A stretch of DNA of 64,000 nucleotides. It comes from Taudactylus pleione (lineage: Eukaryota > Chordata > Amphibia > Anura > Myobatrachidae). The translations under genes and the position numbers were made by a program. Position 1 is the stretch's first letter. Each line of letters starts with the position of its first letter. Positions 42,433-53,900 of the stretch are shown here, in pieces. Under the pieces are notes generated by a model. The model searched no databases. It had not been told where the DNA came from and was given only the letters and a program-made list of their open reading frames with translations. The stretch spans positions 1,855,501 to 1,919,500 of the forward strand of contig JAUIMM010000519.1 of the NCBI GenBank assembly GCA_031769625.1. The letters run 5' to 3'.

Positions 42433-42485
42433 TCCTCAACGCGTTTCGTCCTTTGTGTTCATCTAGCTGGACTTCGTCAGGAGGA
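42433..42485 (-). ncRNA. Hammerhead ribozyme of the Penelope-like element (minimal type I)
   Basis: On the minus strand, stem I strand TCCTC is followed by the core box CTGACGA (plus 42,474-42,480), stem II with GTCC/GGAC arms, then GAAA (plus 42,444-42,447), a tiny stem III AC/GT with a GC loop, U, and the returning stem I strand GAGGA. Cleavage would fall after the base at 42,438. Hammerheads with very short stem III are known from Penelope-like terminal repeats, where they process the RNA. All invariant core positions appear present. Folding was done by eye. Confidence 0.75.
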
Positions 42486-43120
42486 TAACATGAGATAACT
42501 TATTCCCCTATTTTATACCCTTATGCTTAATTACATTAGGCCCATACATGGTCGGATCGGATGTCCGATGGGCAACACCATTGTGGATGTTACCGCGCAT
42601 GCGCGTGATTCCCAAGAATTGTGGTGATTCCTAACTGGCCTCATCCTGCTCCTCCTATGTCTTAAGCATTGCACGTCACTGACAATGCATGCTCTAGTGA
42701 TGGTGAATCACCATATGTCCTTTAGCATAGTTCACAGCAGCCGGTGGCCATTTTCTAGAAGCACATTAAGTTTATATGGCGGATGCCATTTTGTTGTGGT
42801 CTGAATCTTATATTCAAGCAGGTACAATTAGAAAGCAGGTACAATAAAAATCTGGGTTTTCAACTTATTCTACTAGGCAGAGTGAATATATTATAACTAA
42901 AAAAGACTAGAAAAGACTAACTCTTTAAAATTTACGGTAGCAAAAGTACCATTATATAAAAGCAAATTATCACTTTAATACCACATATAGTATTAATAAA
43001 ATGAATACTTAAAATATAAAAGACCTTTATTTGCATGAAGTAGTGTTAAAAAAGTACATACAGTTAAAAACATTTCATCATAAAATCATCATTAACTCAT
43101 CATCAAAATGTCATAAAAAA

Positions 43121-43131
43121 GATATCAGCTC
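43121..43131. repeat. Target-site duplication, left copy, of L1 at 43,132
   Basis: GATATCAGCTC at 43,121-43,131 (preceded by an A-run) repeats as GATGTCAGCTC at 46,821-46,831 with one mismatch. This brackets the LINE precisely and shows that the flanking Penelope sequence was once continuous. Confidence 0.85.
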
Positions 43132-46100
43132 GGGGGGGGCGTGGTTTGGAGGTCTGGTGAGACGGACGGATTTAGGGAGAGCTTCAGGGCACCTTACTAT
43201 TAAAACGCATGTCGGTGGGACTACCGGGCATTGAAGGCCCCTTCCTGAGTGCAGCCACTCTGCTACAGCCTTCGGGTCCCCTAGTAAGCCCGGCGGAGGC
43301 CGGATAACAGAGATCACGGCTGGGGCCTAGTCTGTGGTCTGAACCGCAGCCTCAATTAACGAGTCGGAGCCACACGGGACCCGCCGACGCTCACGAGTGA
43401 CGCGCTGCCCAGCCTGCAGATCCATAACACCCTTCACAGGGTACCTTACCTTGTCCACCTTAAGGGAGAAGATGTGTGACTGCCAGTGTCTGCCTGGAAA
43501 GAGGGATTAGGAGCTAAGATCCGCTGGGTTCTTTGCAGCTGCAGTGGCGGCCATTTTCTTTTCCTGTCCGCATTTAACTGGAGGGGACACATAAAAGAGG
43601 AGCTACTTAAAAACCCTTTCTGTCCTGGACTGGGGCACCTACTTCTGCCAAAGCCTACCCATTGACACACTGTGCCCAACGGATCCATCCGCAGAGGTAG
43701 CCACCAGCCTCGGGGGGACCCCTGACTGCCCGCCGCTGTATACCCTGCTGACTGGAGGACCGGCGGCACCAACCTGGGACCTGGAGCTGTTCCTCCTTTT
43801 GCAGCTGGTGGGAGACCTGTAGAGAGCACCGGCGCTACTCAGAGGTGAGAGTTGCATTTGCTTACCCCCGTGCTACCTGCTGGAGTTAGGATGGCCAGGA
43901 CCGTGATTCCAGCATTAAAAGACGACCATGGTATCCTTCAATATAACCCTACTACTATTAACTCGATATTTAAAACATATTACAAACACCTCTACAATAT
44001 TTCTGAACATTCCCCTCTCCCCTCTCCAGCCGACACTTCACTTACATATTACCTAGCCTCTTGTAATCTTCCCCACATAAATACTACGACTTCCACTGCT
44101 CTTGACGACCCTATCTCTGCTGATGAAATCCTCTTGGCCCTTAAAACGCAAAAACCCTCTAAAGCCCCAGGTCCCGACGGACTTCAAACGTCCTACTATA
44201 AAACCTTCCAATCCTCATTGATACCTCACTTAACTGCAGTCTTTAACCAAGTTCTAGAAGGAACTCCATTTCACCCAGATACGACCAGAGCTACTATTAC
44301 CGTCATTCCAAATCCCAATAAGGACCCATTATTAATGTCTAATTACCGCCCCATTTCACTGCTTAATACCGACTTAAAACTTTTCGACAAAGTACTCGCA
44401 AATAGGTTAAACCCACTACTCCCCACTCTGATTCACCCGGATCAAGTGGGCTTTGTCCCATCCAGGCAGGTGCTAGACAATACTAGACGCACCATTGATG
44501 TGATTCATTATATCAATACCCACAAGCTTCCTTCTCTGGTGCTTGCCTTGGACGCGCAGAAGGCCTTTGACAGGGTCTCTTGGCCGTTTATGTTCCAAAC
44601 ACTGCGCAGTTTCGGGTTTCACGGGAAGTTTTTGCAGGCCATCCAAGCCCCCTATTACAACCCATCCACTTCAGTCTCGGCAGGTGGTTTATCATCAGAC
44701 TAATTTTCTATTACCAATGGGACTAGACAGGGTTGTCCCTTGTCACCCCTGATATTTGCCCTCATCATAGAACCGCTCGCTAGTCGCATAAGGGAAAACC
44801 CTAACATTGCAGGTATCAAAATCAAACAATCCCAATATACCCTTTCCTTATTTGCAGATGACATACTCCTCAAACTCACAAGACCACTCATGTCACTTCC
44901 CAATCTGTTTCAGGAACTCTCTCTCTACGGATCGTTATCAGGCTACAAAATCAATCATGACAAATCTGAGGCCCTTCCTCTTCATCTCCCTGGAGACACG
45001 AGAAGGCTGTTACAGTCAAATTTTAATTTCATTTGGAAGAGGGACTTCCTGAAGTACTTTGGGGTCTCCATAACAAAATCCTATGACTCACTCTATAAAA
45101 CCAATTATCCCCCCCTTATCAGATCAATCTATAACGACTTACAACAATGGCGAACGTATTTTCTCTCATGGATAGGACGTATCAATGCTGTGAAAATGAA
45201 TATTCTTCCCAAACTGCTATATCTTTTTCAGACCCTCCCGGTACCTATCTCCTCCCACACCCTAGACTCTCTCCAAACCACGCTCAGCAAATTCATATGG
45301 GATAATAAAAAACCCATATTCGTCGAGATATTCTTTTCAAATGCGCATGGGAGGGAGGTCTGGGTCTACCCAACCTACTACGTTATTATAACGCAACCCG
45401 AATGAGTCAGTTGGTCTCATGGCATTCTCCTCAACATACTAAGCGTTGGGTCGATCTGGAGAGTGATCTTGTGGATATCCACTCAATTTCATTCTTGCCA
45501 TGGCTGCCTAGTAAACACAGACCCAAGTCCTCATTTCTATCTCCCACTATCAAATCGACGCTTAGTAACTGGGATTTTGCTAACAAAAAACTAAATCTTT
45601 CCTTGCACCCTTCCCCTTTAACACCCATCTGGAATAACCCTGCATTTCCCCCAGGCCTCTCCAGTGGCATGGCTCGCCCCTGGATCTCGGCGGGCATTAC
45701 AAGGTTCCACCATACCATTGGGGCATTTTCCCTTCAGTCCTTCGCAGATATTCAAAAAAACATGGAATCCCTAATACTCTACACTACCAATATTTACAAA
45801 TCTGTAATTTTGTGATTTCAACATACTCTGCTCGCCCCACACTCAATCCCTCACCCTTTGAAAGACTATGCATTTATAAATTTAACAACAAAGGAGCCAT
45901 TTCATTTATATACCACACTATTTTGGCTTTGGCGTCTCCACCACTTGAAGTACATGAACGGGCATGGGAATCAGTTCTAGGTCTATCCCTAGGAGAGGAG
46001 ACCTGGGATAATATCCGCTTAGCTATCTCAAAGTGTTCCATCAGTGTAGCCATTAAAGAAAACTCTTATAAGGTGTTCACAAGGTGGTACTTAGTACCAG

Positions 46101-46820
46101 AACGTCTTCACCAGATGTATCCCAACACTTCTAACTTATGTTGGAGAGGTTGCGGTCATATAGGTACATTTTTCCACACATGGTGGACCTGCCCCCTGAT
46201 CGTCCCATTTTGGAACATGGTTGGCACCTTACTCGCTCAACTCCTCAGACCCCCTACTTCCCCCACTCCTGTTAATCTTCTACTTTGCGCCCCCATCGAT
46301 AATGTTCCCAATACTTCCAATAAACTAGCTCTTCACATATCTTCAGCTGCCAGATATCAAATAGCCCGTAATTGGAAGATTCCGAGCACTCCCAGCCGAC
46401 AAGAACTCGTGAACAGAATTTGGTTTGTGGCAAAAATGGAATACATTACTAGTCTGAGGAACAATACTGTCCAGAAATTCCAATCTACATGGAGTCCTTG
46501 GTACTCCTATCAAAATGTACCCCTTCCCGGTCTTGGCTAAAGCTGAAGTGATCACTACTACTGTAAATTGTAAATTTTAAACACAAATTCCCCTCCGACT
46601 TGCTCCCCCCCTCACCTTTCCCTCCCACCTTTCTCACCCCTACTTTCAATTATCCCCATTCAGGTTGATTCTGCTAGCCATTCACAATTATATTGTATAC
46701 AATTGTTTACAGCTTTTTTTCTTGCTGATTTGGATTGTTTTATAACGATTTTATATTACCGCCTATTGTATTTTTTCAATGTATTCTCAATCTCATCCAA
46801 TAAACGATTACAAAAAAAAA
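43132..46820 (+). mobile_element. L1/Tx1-type LINE with internal deletion
   Basis: It starts GGGGGGGGCGTGGTTTGGAG, like the 5' end of the neighbouring L1 (GGTGAGGGGCGTGGCCTGG), and ends in AATAAACGATTACA plus nine A. Both ends are therefore intact, yet ORF1 and the endonuclease half of ORF2 are absent: the 5' UTR-like segment runs to about 43,890 and continues directly as reverse-transcriptase coding sequence. The 11-bp flanking duplication is described separately. Confidence 0.88.
43852..46540 (+). pseudogene. L1/Tx1 ORF2 remnant: reverse transcriptase and C-terminal zinc motif
   Basis: The frame from about 43,890 encodes the L1-type reverse transcriptase: [70 protein letters not shown], then GTRQGCPLSP and the catalytic FADD at 44,851-44,862. 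A TAA stop at 44,701-44,703 lies in the frame just before GTRQGCPLSP. A frameshift near 45,330-45,360 moves the frame to LGLPNLLRYYNATR, and another near 45,800 leads to the C-terminal segment with CWRGCGHIGTFFHTWWTCP, a Cys/His motif typical of Tx1-like L1 ORF2 C-termini. Family members make one ORF2 protein with endonuclease, reverse transcriptase and this C-terminal domain. Here the endonuclease is missing and the gene is broken. The first ATG is inside the 5' UTR-derived part and has no meaning. Confidence 0.88.
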
Positions 46821-47193
46821 GATGTCAGCTCATAACTTTCATTCAAACCACAGGGGGCCATCATATTCAAAGTGAAAATCCAAAACATCTCGCACTGTGA
46901 CATTCTTTTATCTCTGTCACCCTGTCTATCACTCAGTTGTACACACTCTATAGCCTTATATTTCAAACCTATTGGGTCTCCATTATGGTATTTAAAGAAA
47001 TGTTTTGGCACAGAATGGTTGTCCACTTTATTCCTAATGGCCCTAACATGCTCTTGTATCCTGAGTTTGACATTCCTTTTTGTTTTCCCTACATATTTAA
47101 GATTGCATGGGCACTCCAACATGTATATGACCCATGTGGAAAGACAATTAATTTTGCTTTTTATACTGTATGATGCTGTGTTGTTGTAATTGT
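46821..47193 (-). pseudogene. Penelope-like GIY-YIG endonuclease domain
   Basis: The minus-strand translation has TWVIYMLECPCNLKYVGKTK then RNVKLRIQEHVRAIRN and, near the end, MMAPCGLNESYEL. VIY (47,123-47,131) and YVG form the GIY-YIG pair, CPC is the Cys cluster typical of Penelope elements, the RIQEH arginine is the expected catalytic position, and P.GLNE closes the domain. In the family this enzyme nicks target DNA for retrotransposition. The open frame extends upstream to 47,332, but residues before about 46 derive from the 5' end of the L1 inserted at 47,206 and are not part of the protein. The C-terminal end abuts the other L1 insertion site. Confidence 0.88.
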
Positions 47194-47205
47194 AAAAAGA
47201 ATTAT
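47194..47205. repeat. Target-site duplication, left copy, of L1 at 47,206
   Basis: AAAAAGAATTAT at 47,194-47,205 is repeated exactly at 55,115-55,126. This 12-bp duplication delimits the 7.9-kb LINE insertion. Confidence 0.93.
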
Positions 47206-48015
47206 GGTGAGGGGCGTGGCCTGGCAAGCACTGAAGCAAGACGTATTCTATGGGAGCTCCTACCTGATCACCTTTAAAAACGTCTTTCCCAGCCCTCCCT
47301 GTAGCCTTCCTGACGCCCCTGTCTGCCCTCACATCGGCTCTCTACCTGCCCACACTGAGGGACAAGGTCCGCAGAATCGGAAGGCATTTCAATTGCCTTT
47401 GCGGGTTGCGGCCTTCCCACCCTCCTGAAGCCGGGGACTTTATTTTTGCACTGCTCGTTGTGGTACTTCCGGGTCGCGGCGCCTGGTCACTCCGCACCAC
47501 CCGAGGATTGCTGAACCTCCTCCCGCGTTGGGGATATCTAGCGGACCTACCCACTCCTACCTCCGGCTGCTTGAAGTGCCGTCAACACCCGCCGGGGACT
47601 CCGCGCTCCACTCCCGCCCTACTGCAGCTGACACGACCTGCCTGGAGCTCTGTGCTGCAAGAGGTAGCTGACCGGCCTGCTGACTGCTGGCTCCTGCTCT
47701 GGGTGTCATGATTGCGGCTCTGCGGGGTCCTGCTGGTGCCTCCTCTGTGCCAAGGTGCCTGGCCTGGAAGTGGTGAGCTTGTGTGTAGCTCCTATCAGCT
47801 CAGTCCCCATTACACCGCTCGCATTCTGTATACCTTGGGGGTTGTTGCACTGTCCACTCCCTCACTCTGATCACAGGTTACCATACTGTGCGCTTTGAAG
47901 TGGTTTTTAGGGGTTACAGCACATCTACAAATTTGGTACACAGTCCTTAATTTACAAGATAAAAACCCCCTTATCTGTGTGGGTTTTGCTCCCTCCTGTG
48001 GCAAGTCCCTGTCGC

Positions 48016-48868
48016 CAGGGCCGGATTAACAATGGGGCGGGTGGAGGTTCAGCTCCAGGCCTCCCCATGAAAATATGCCCACAGGAGACTGACAGCGTTG
48101 ACAGGAAAATAAATTGTCACGCAGTTACAAACCCTACCACCAGACCCCCCCCCTGTTGGCCCTGGAAAGCTTCTCCATTCTCGGCAATCGGGCTTTGCAA
48201 ACAGTGTACAGTGAGTAAAGGGCTTCACATGCCCTCCCTCCCTGCACCACTTGATATCACATAAGTACCGCCCATTGGTGGTACCTATGTGTGACAATTT
48301 TTTGGACTGTAAGTGCCATGCAGGGGTGTGATCAGCGCTAGCCCAGGCAGCTGGGATCGGGTAGACCCTAACTTGTAATTGCTCACCACCCAAAATTGAC
48401 AGCGCCTGGGGCTCCGCCCTCTACTTCCTGCTCCTCACTTGTTAATTCACTGCACATTACATCTCCTCCTCCGAGGGGTGCAGGGGCTGTGCAGCCTATT
48501 CATTCAGGTAAGAGAGAGGTAGGGTGGAGGGGAGAGGAAGGCAGGTGTGCTGGAACAATTTTATGTTGCACCCCCAACATAAAATCGTTCCGACACCCTT
48601 GATTTATATATATATATATATATATATGTGTGTATGTATATGTGTATATGTACTTATATATGACCAGTTTCAGCTTTTTCAATTACATAAAAAAACTTGC
48701 CTCTGCAAAGATATGCAACACGCTACACTGTGTATGCAGCATTGGTCATGCCTGCCATCAGTAGTCACAACTCTGCATCACATCATGGGTCGCACCACAT
48801 GTGGCAGCACACAATAGGCCCTTCTCAAAGGTCAGCTTCAGGCCCGTGCAGACCTTAATCTGGCACTG
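48016..48868. mobile_element. hAT-type MITE, CAGGGCCGGATTAA family, inside the L1 5' UTR
   Basis: The ends CAGGGCCGGATTAACAATGG and CAGACCTTAATCTGGCACTG are inverted. The exact 8-bp flank CCTGTCGC occurs at 48,008-48,015 and 48,869-48,876. It contains a TA/TATG microsatellite at about 48,604-48,660. It postdates the L1. Confidence 0.93.
48604..48660. repeat. (TA)n/(TATG)n microsatellite
   Basis: About 13 TA units are followed by TGTG/TATG variants inside the MITE. Confidence 0.9.
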
Positions 48869-49131
48869 CCTGTCGCTACATAATTTTTGGAAGTAATTGT
48901 TCCATATTTATATATATTAATTTCTTTTTCCTGCTCTACCGTCTCTACCTGTTTTTACCCACCCATTAAAGGCTATCCCCCTTGTCAGTGGGGTTATAAT
49001 GTGAAGCTGGAGGCTTGCTGTGACCGTTTCATGCTTGCTATGTAGACTCATTAACAGGGCAATGTGTCATCCGCCATCCATTTATCTAACACACTACATG
49101 ACCTCATGACTCCTCCTCAAGTCTATTCCTG

Positions 49132-50226
49132 ATGGGTAAGACCAAGACAGTTACGCAGAAAAAGGATCCTCGGACACCAGTGGCCGATTCTTCTCAACCT
49201 AACCTTCGTTCATATTTATCCATCTCACACATTGCAAACTCCCCTGTAACTGGCTCCACACCTTTGCCGACCACCTCTCCCACCATGGCCCTCTCTCCCT
49301 CATCTGGCGACCTTCATGCTCAATTGTCCCAATTGCGAGGGGAAATTACGGAAGTTTTAACCCATGTTCGATCTCTCACCTCTAAACAAGACATGCAGGC
49401 TCTGGAGTCGCGAATCCAGGACTCTATGCAGACTCAGATCTCTTTAGTACAAACTGATGTTAAACATTTGGGATCCCGCATGGTTACCCTTGAAGAAGAG
49501 AAAGAGTCAGTTGACAACCAGTTATCTCATCTTCATGAGTTATTCTCCCAACAAGCCTTAGATATGAGGACAATGCAAAACAGAATGGACGACCTAGACA
49601 ACAGAGGCCGCAGGAATAATATTTGTGTTTGGGGGCTTCCTGAGGATGTCCCTCCATCTGGTCTGACTGATGCCCTAAATAAAATTTTTGGAGAAATCCT
49701 GGAGCTTGACCCCAACGACCCTATTAAATTTGATCGCATTCACAGAGCTCTCCGTCCGAAGGGTCTTGCAACTGATCGTCCAAGAGACATTATTTGCCAG
49801 GTCCACTATTTCTCACAAAAAGAGGAGCTCCTCCGTAAAGTCCGCAACCTGGAAGGTGTGGAGTTCAACGGTACTTGTCTACAAATTTTCCAGGACCTTT
49901 CTTGGCGGACCCTCCAACAGCGATGGTTATTGAAACCCCTAACAGACTCCTTGTGTAAACAAGAAATCAAATATAGATGGGGGTTCCCGTTCTTTCTACA
50001 GGTCACTCATGCCGGTAAACACCTGGTACTCCAGTCTCCCGAGAACTTACCTGATTTCTGTTCTGCTCTGGACATGGAGCTTATTACACTTCCCGATTGG
50101 CAGTCCTTTTCACTTCCTCTACTTGTACCTCCTGGCCGTCTGAGGAGAGACCATTGGCAACAAGTACAGCACCATAAAATAAAACCTAAAGGAGCTGATC
50201 CCCCTCTAGCATCTGATCCCACTTGA
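49132..50226 (+). CDS. L1/Tx1 ORF1 protein, intact
   Basis: This 364-residue open frame encodes the RNA-binding chaperone that coats L1 RNA in the cytoplasmic particle. Residues 1-60 are a Ser/Thr/Pro-rich leader. Residues about 60-155 form a predicted coiled coil (LHAQLSQLRGEITEVL, then a heptad-rich stretch ending MQNRMDDLDNR), which trimerises the protein. NRGRRNNICVWGLPE at 157-171 starts an RRM, continuing to about 235. A C-terminal domain follows (FQDLSWRTLQQRW, KYRWGFPFFLQV). Length and order fit vertebrate L1 ORF1p. No stop or frameshift is visible, in contrast with ORF2. The first ATG directly after the 5' UTR is used. Function is inferred from family similarity. Confidence 0.9.
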   Translation: MGKTKTVTQKKDPRTPVADSSQPNLRSYLSISHIANSPVTGSTPLPTTSPTMALSPSSGDLHAQLSQLRGEITEVLTHVRSLTSKQDMQALESRIQDSMQTQISLVQTDVKHLGSRMVTLEEEKESVDNQLSHLHELFSQQALDMRTMQNRMDDLDNRGRRNNICVWGLPEDVPPSGLTDALNKIFGEILELDPNDPIKFDRIHRALRPKGLATDRPRDIICQVHYFSQKEELLRKVRNLEGVEFNGTCLQIFQDLSWRTLQQRWLLKPLTDSLCKQEIKYRWGFPFFLQVTHAGKHLVLQSPENLPDFCSALDMELITLPDWQSFSLPLLVPPGRLRRDHWQQVQHHKIKPKGADPPLASDPT

Positions 50227-50908
50227 TATATGTTCAGTTTTTTTTGAGGTTCTCCTTGATTGAGGCTGTATTCATTATCTGTTCTTACTTCTAATTGTTT
50301 ACAGAATTGTTTGGAGTTAGGCCTTTTGGACCTCCTAAGTTACTAGAGACTTATTAGTCCTATTTTATTTATTTACTTCTCTTTCTCTCAAGATCCATTT
50401 ATAGTCAGATGTATTAGATAAATCAAGTTGCCCTCATTATAATTTCTTAGTTAGATTGCTATTATATGCCATTTTTCTTTTTGTCTGCTTATGTGGATAT
50501 TCCAATTACATTTAAAAAAATTTTTTATGAGGAGTTATGTGACTATGTTTATTCAATTTATATTATTAATATTGTATGTCTTCTATTATACAGTGATTTT
50601 TTTCTATAAGATGGCGGGGTCACTCCACCCCTGTGTGCCCCCTACCGATAATTTTTCCGTTACATGGGTTCCCTGGCGGTCCCCTTATTGTCCGGCAGCG
50701 GTTCTTTTTTCCTCTCATTAATGTTTTGTTGTATTATTATAATTTTTGTCTTTTGTGTCTCCCCCCCATCCCTTCTTGTTTTTTCCTTTTCTCCCCTTCT
50801 CTATTTTTTCTTCTGTTTAGTCCCTCTATTAATTTTATTTTTTTTACTTTTATTGTTTTCTCAGATCTATTCTACTGCACCGTGTAACTTTAGCTCTACT
50901 TTTCACCC
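50227..50908. other. L1 inter-ORF spacer
   Basis: AT- and pyrimidine-rich sequence between ORF1 and ORF2 with no coding signal; several short overlapping open frames are composition artefacts. Confidence 0.6.
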
Positions 50909-53900
50909 ATGGTTGCTTCACTCCGTATAGTCTCTATTAATGCTAGAGGGCTAAATGTCCCAGAAAAAAGATCCCCGGCCCTTCGTTCTTTCCATGCTGA
51001 TAGAGCAGATATCGTCTTTGTACAGGAAACCCACTTCCGCCAGTCCCCCTCTGCTCCACGACTTAGCAATCAATTTTACCCCATAACACATTATAGTAAC
51101 TATCCCCAATCGAAATCTAAGGGTGTTGCTATTTTATTCGCTAAACGTTTGCCAGTCACACACTCTGAAGTACATAATTTGGAGGAGGGGAGATGCCTAC
51201 TTGTTAAATGCTCCATTTTTAATCAACCTTTCACATTTGTTAATATTTATGCCCAAAACAGGGCCAGCCAACTTTCCTTAAGAGGGTTCTAGATAAAATT
51301 GACACACTCCAACAGGGGATCTTGATAGTAGGTGGAGACTTCGACTGGGCCCTGGATCATCTCCTGGACACCTCATCGGGCTCCTCAACAGTCCCTTGTC
51401 GAACATCAAGGAAGGTAAGACGGTTGCTTTATACTCATCAGCTGTCCGACGTCTGGCATATTTCACATCCCTCAGATAGAGATTATTCATATTATTCTAG
51501 CTCCCATCAGTCCTACTCCAGGATAGACTATATATTAGTTAGCCATAGATTTCTACACCTGGTACAGGACACTTCTATAGGAGTGACAACCTGGTCTGAT
51601 CATGCTCCAGTGAGGGTAGACATCTCCCTCGGATTTTCTGATCCAATCACTAGATCCTGGCGTTTTAATGAGTCCCTTCTGTCCGACCCTTACTGTAGAT
51701 CTCAGTTGGAAGAGGCTATTGATATATATCTAGAATGTAATACCACCCCGGATGTATCTAGCCTCACTGTATGGGAAGCCCACAAATGTGTCCTTAGAGG
51801 AAAATGTATCCAACTTGGTTCCTACTTAAAGAAACAGAGGATGGGACAGATAGAAGACTTATTGCAGAGAATACAGGTTTTAGAGTCTACCCACAAAACC
51901 TCCCTTTCCTCTGATGTTTATGTGGACTTAGTCCAAGCCCGCTCAGCCTTAAACAAACTTTTACTGGAAAAGGTTAAACATTCTTTTCGAAAATGTCGTA
52001 GTCGATATTATTGCTGGGGTAATAAACCCGGAAAAATGCTAGCTAGAGCCCTACGAACTCAAAGAGCTCACTCCTTTATCCCTTCTATTAAAGATCGGGG
52101 GGGATTGGTCTCCCATGATACTCGCAAGATTGCAGAAGCTTTCTGTTCCTATTATTCGTCTTTGTATAACGTACCTGCCCCCTCGGCCGTTCCTGACGTT
52201 CTTGGGAAACAACAGGCTATTGAAGCCTATCTCACTAGAATTGGATTTCCCAGGCTGGACGACCTTGCCAGTGAGGATTTGGAGAGACCCTTCACTCTAT
52301 CTGAGTTGTTGGAGGCCATTAAGTCCACCCACTCCGGGAAAAGTCCTGGCCCTGACGGATTCTCTATAAATTATTATAAAGCTTTTCTGAACAAATTGGC
52401 TCCTCCATTGTTGGTGGCATTTAATTCGGTTTCCGATAAGACTCCTTTTTCATGCACATCCTTAGAAGCCCATATAACGGTCATCCTTAAGGAAGGCAAG
52501 GACCCTTCCCTTTGTCCCTGTTACCGTCCAATCTCCCTTCTCAACATAGACGTTAAATTGTATGCAAAACTTCTCGCAAACAGATTAAAGCATTTCTTAC
52601 CTTCTCTGATTCATAATGATCAGGTAGGGTTTGTCCCGGGCCGTGAAGCTAGGGACAATACCTCCAAAATTATAGCCCTCATTCATTATATCTCGTCTAC
52701 AGATACCCCAGCTATTCTGCTGTCTACTGACGCCGAAAAGGTGTTTGACAGGGTAGATTGGAGTTTTATGTCAGGAATACTGAGACATCCGGGACTGGGC
52801 CCTGTTTGCCTTCAACGCGTCCTTGCTCTTTATTGTTCCCCCTCTGCCCGCATTAGAGTTAACGGTTCCGTTTCTGACTCCTTCTCCATTAACAATGGAA
52901 CTAGACAGGGCTGTCCCTTATCCCCCGATTTTTATTATTTGTATGGAGGCTCTGGCAAGGTCGATCAGGCTGAATCCGAACATATCTGGTTTTAGGTTAC
53001 ATAGTGATGAATAGAAATTAGCCCTATTTGCCAATGATTTATTGGCCACAATTACAAATCCCATTATTTCACTACCGAATCTACTAGAGGAATTCAAGAT
53101 TTTTGGAGATCTCTCCAATTTTAAAGTGAATTATTCTAAAACGGTGGCCTTGAATATTACGGCACCTCCACAGATGGTTACAGGCCTTAAATCAGCATTC
53201 CCTTTCACCTGGCATTCTTCCCAGCTTACATATCTGGGGTTAATCTTACTAGAGATCTCTCCCGCTTGTTTGAGGCCAATTTTACTCCCCTCCTAAACAA
53301 GATACGCTCAGATTTGAGATTATGGAAATCAGGACCCTTCTCATGGTTTGGGAGGCTGGGCATCCTCAAAATTAACTCTCTCCCTAAGATCCTCTACTTG
53401 TTACAAACCCTCCCAATTAAATTACCTCCTAGATGGTTTTTGAAAGTCCAGGCTCTCATTAGAGAATTTGTATGGGGAGGTGGCAGGCCCTGTTTGAAAG
53501 ATATGTTTTGTCATAAAGATCGAGGGGGTTTACGCCTCCCAAATATTAAAGGTTACTATCAGGCCTGTATCCTCCACAGAATTTTGTCCCGGTCCAGACC
53601 TGACACCCCTAAACAATGGCTACAAATTGAGAACCAGAAGCTGACAATCCCCTTATCGATAGCCCCATGGCTTCCTGTCCTTCCCAAAATTTCTCATCCT
53701 ACCATTGGCCCTACCTTAAGTTCTTGGAAAACATTACGGAAGTCCCCCTCGATATCTTCATCTAATTCCTCCCTCACCTCATTCCTTTTTAACAAACAAT
53801 TTCTTCCAGGAATAGATGTTAAGATTTTCCACCCCTGGTTAGCGGTAGGACTTTTTAGGTTCGGACAGCTGATGAGTGGCGGTAGCTTTATGCCCTTTGA

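Noticed and set aside
42433..42485. Reading the ribozyme region as a plain palindromic MITE end
   Set aside because: The order stem I, CTGANGA, stem II, GAAA, stem III, stem I is specific to hammerheads, and the location next to Penelope coding segments fits the known association.
46808..47332. GIY-YIG open frame as a complete 174-residue gene
   Set aside because: Its first about 45 residues come from the inserted L1 5' end, and the C-terminus abuts another insertion; it is a fragment of a Penelope-like protein.
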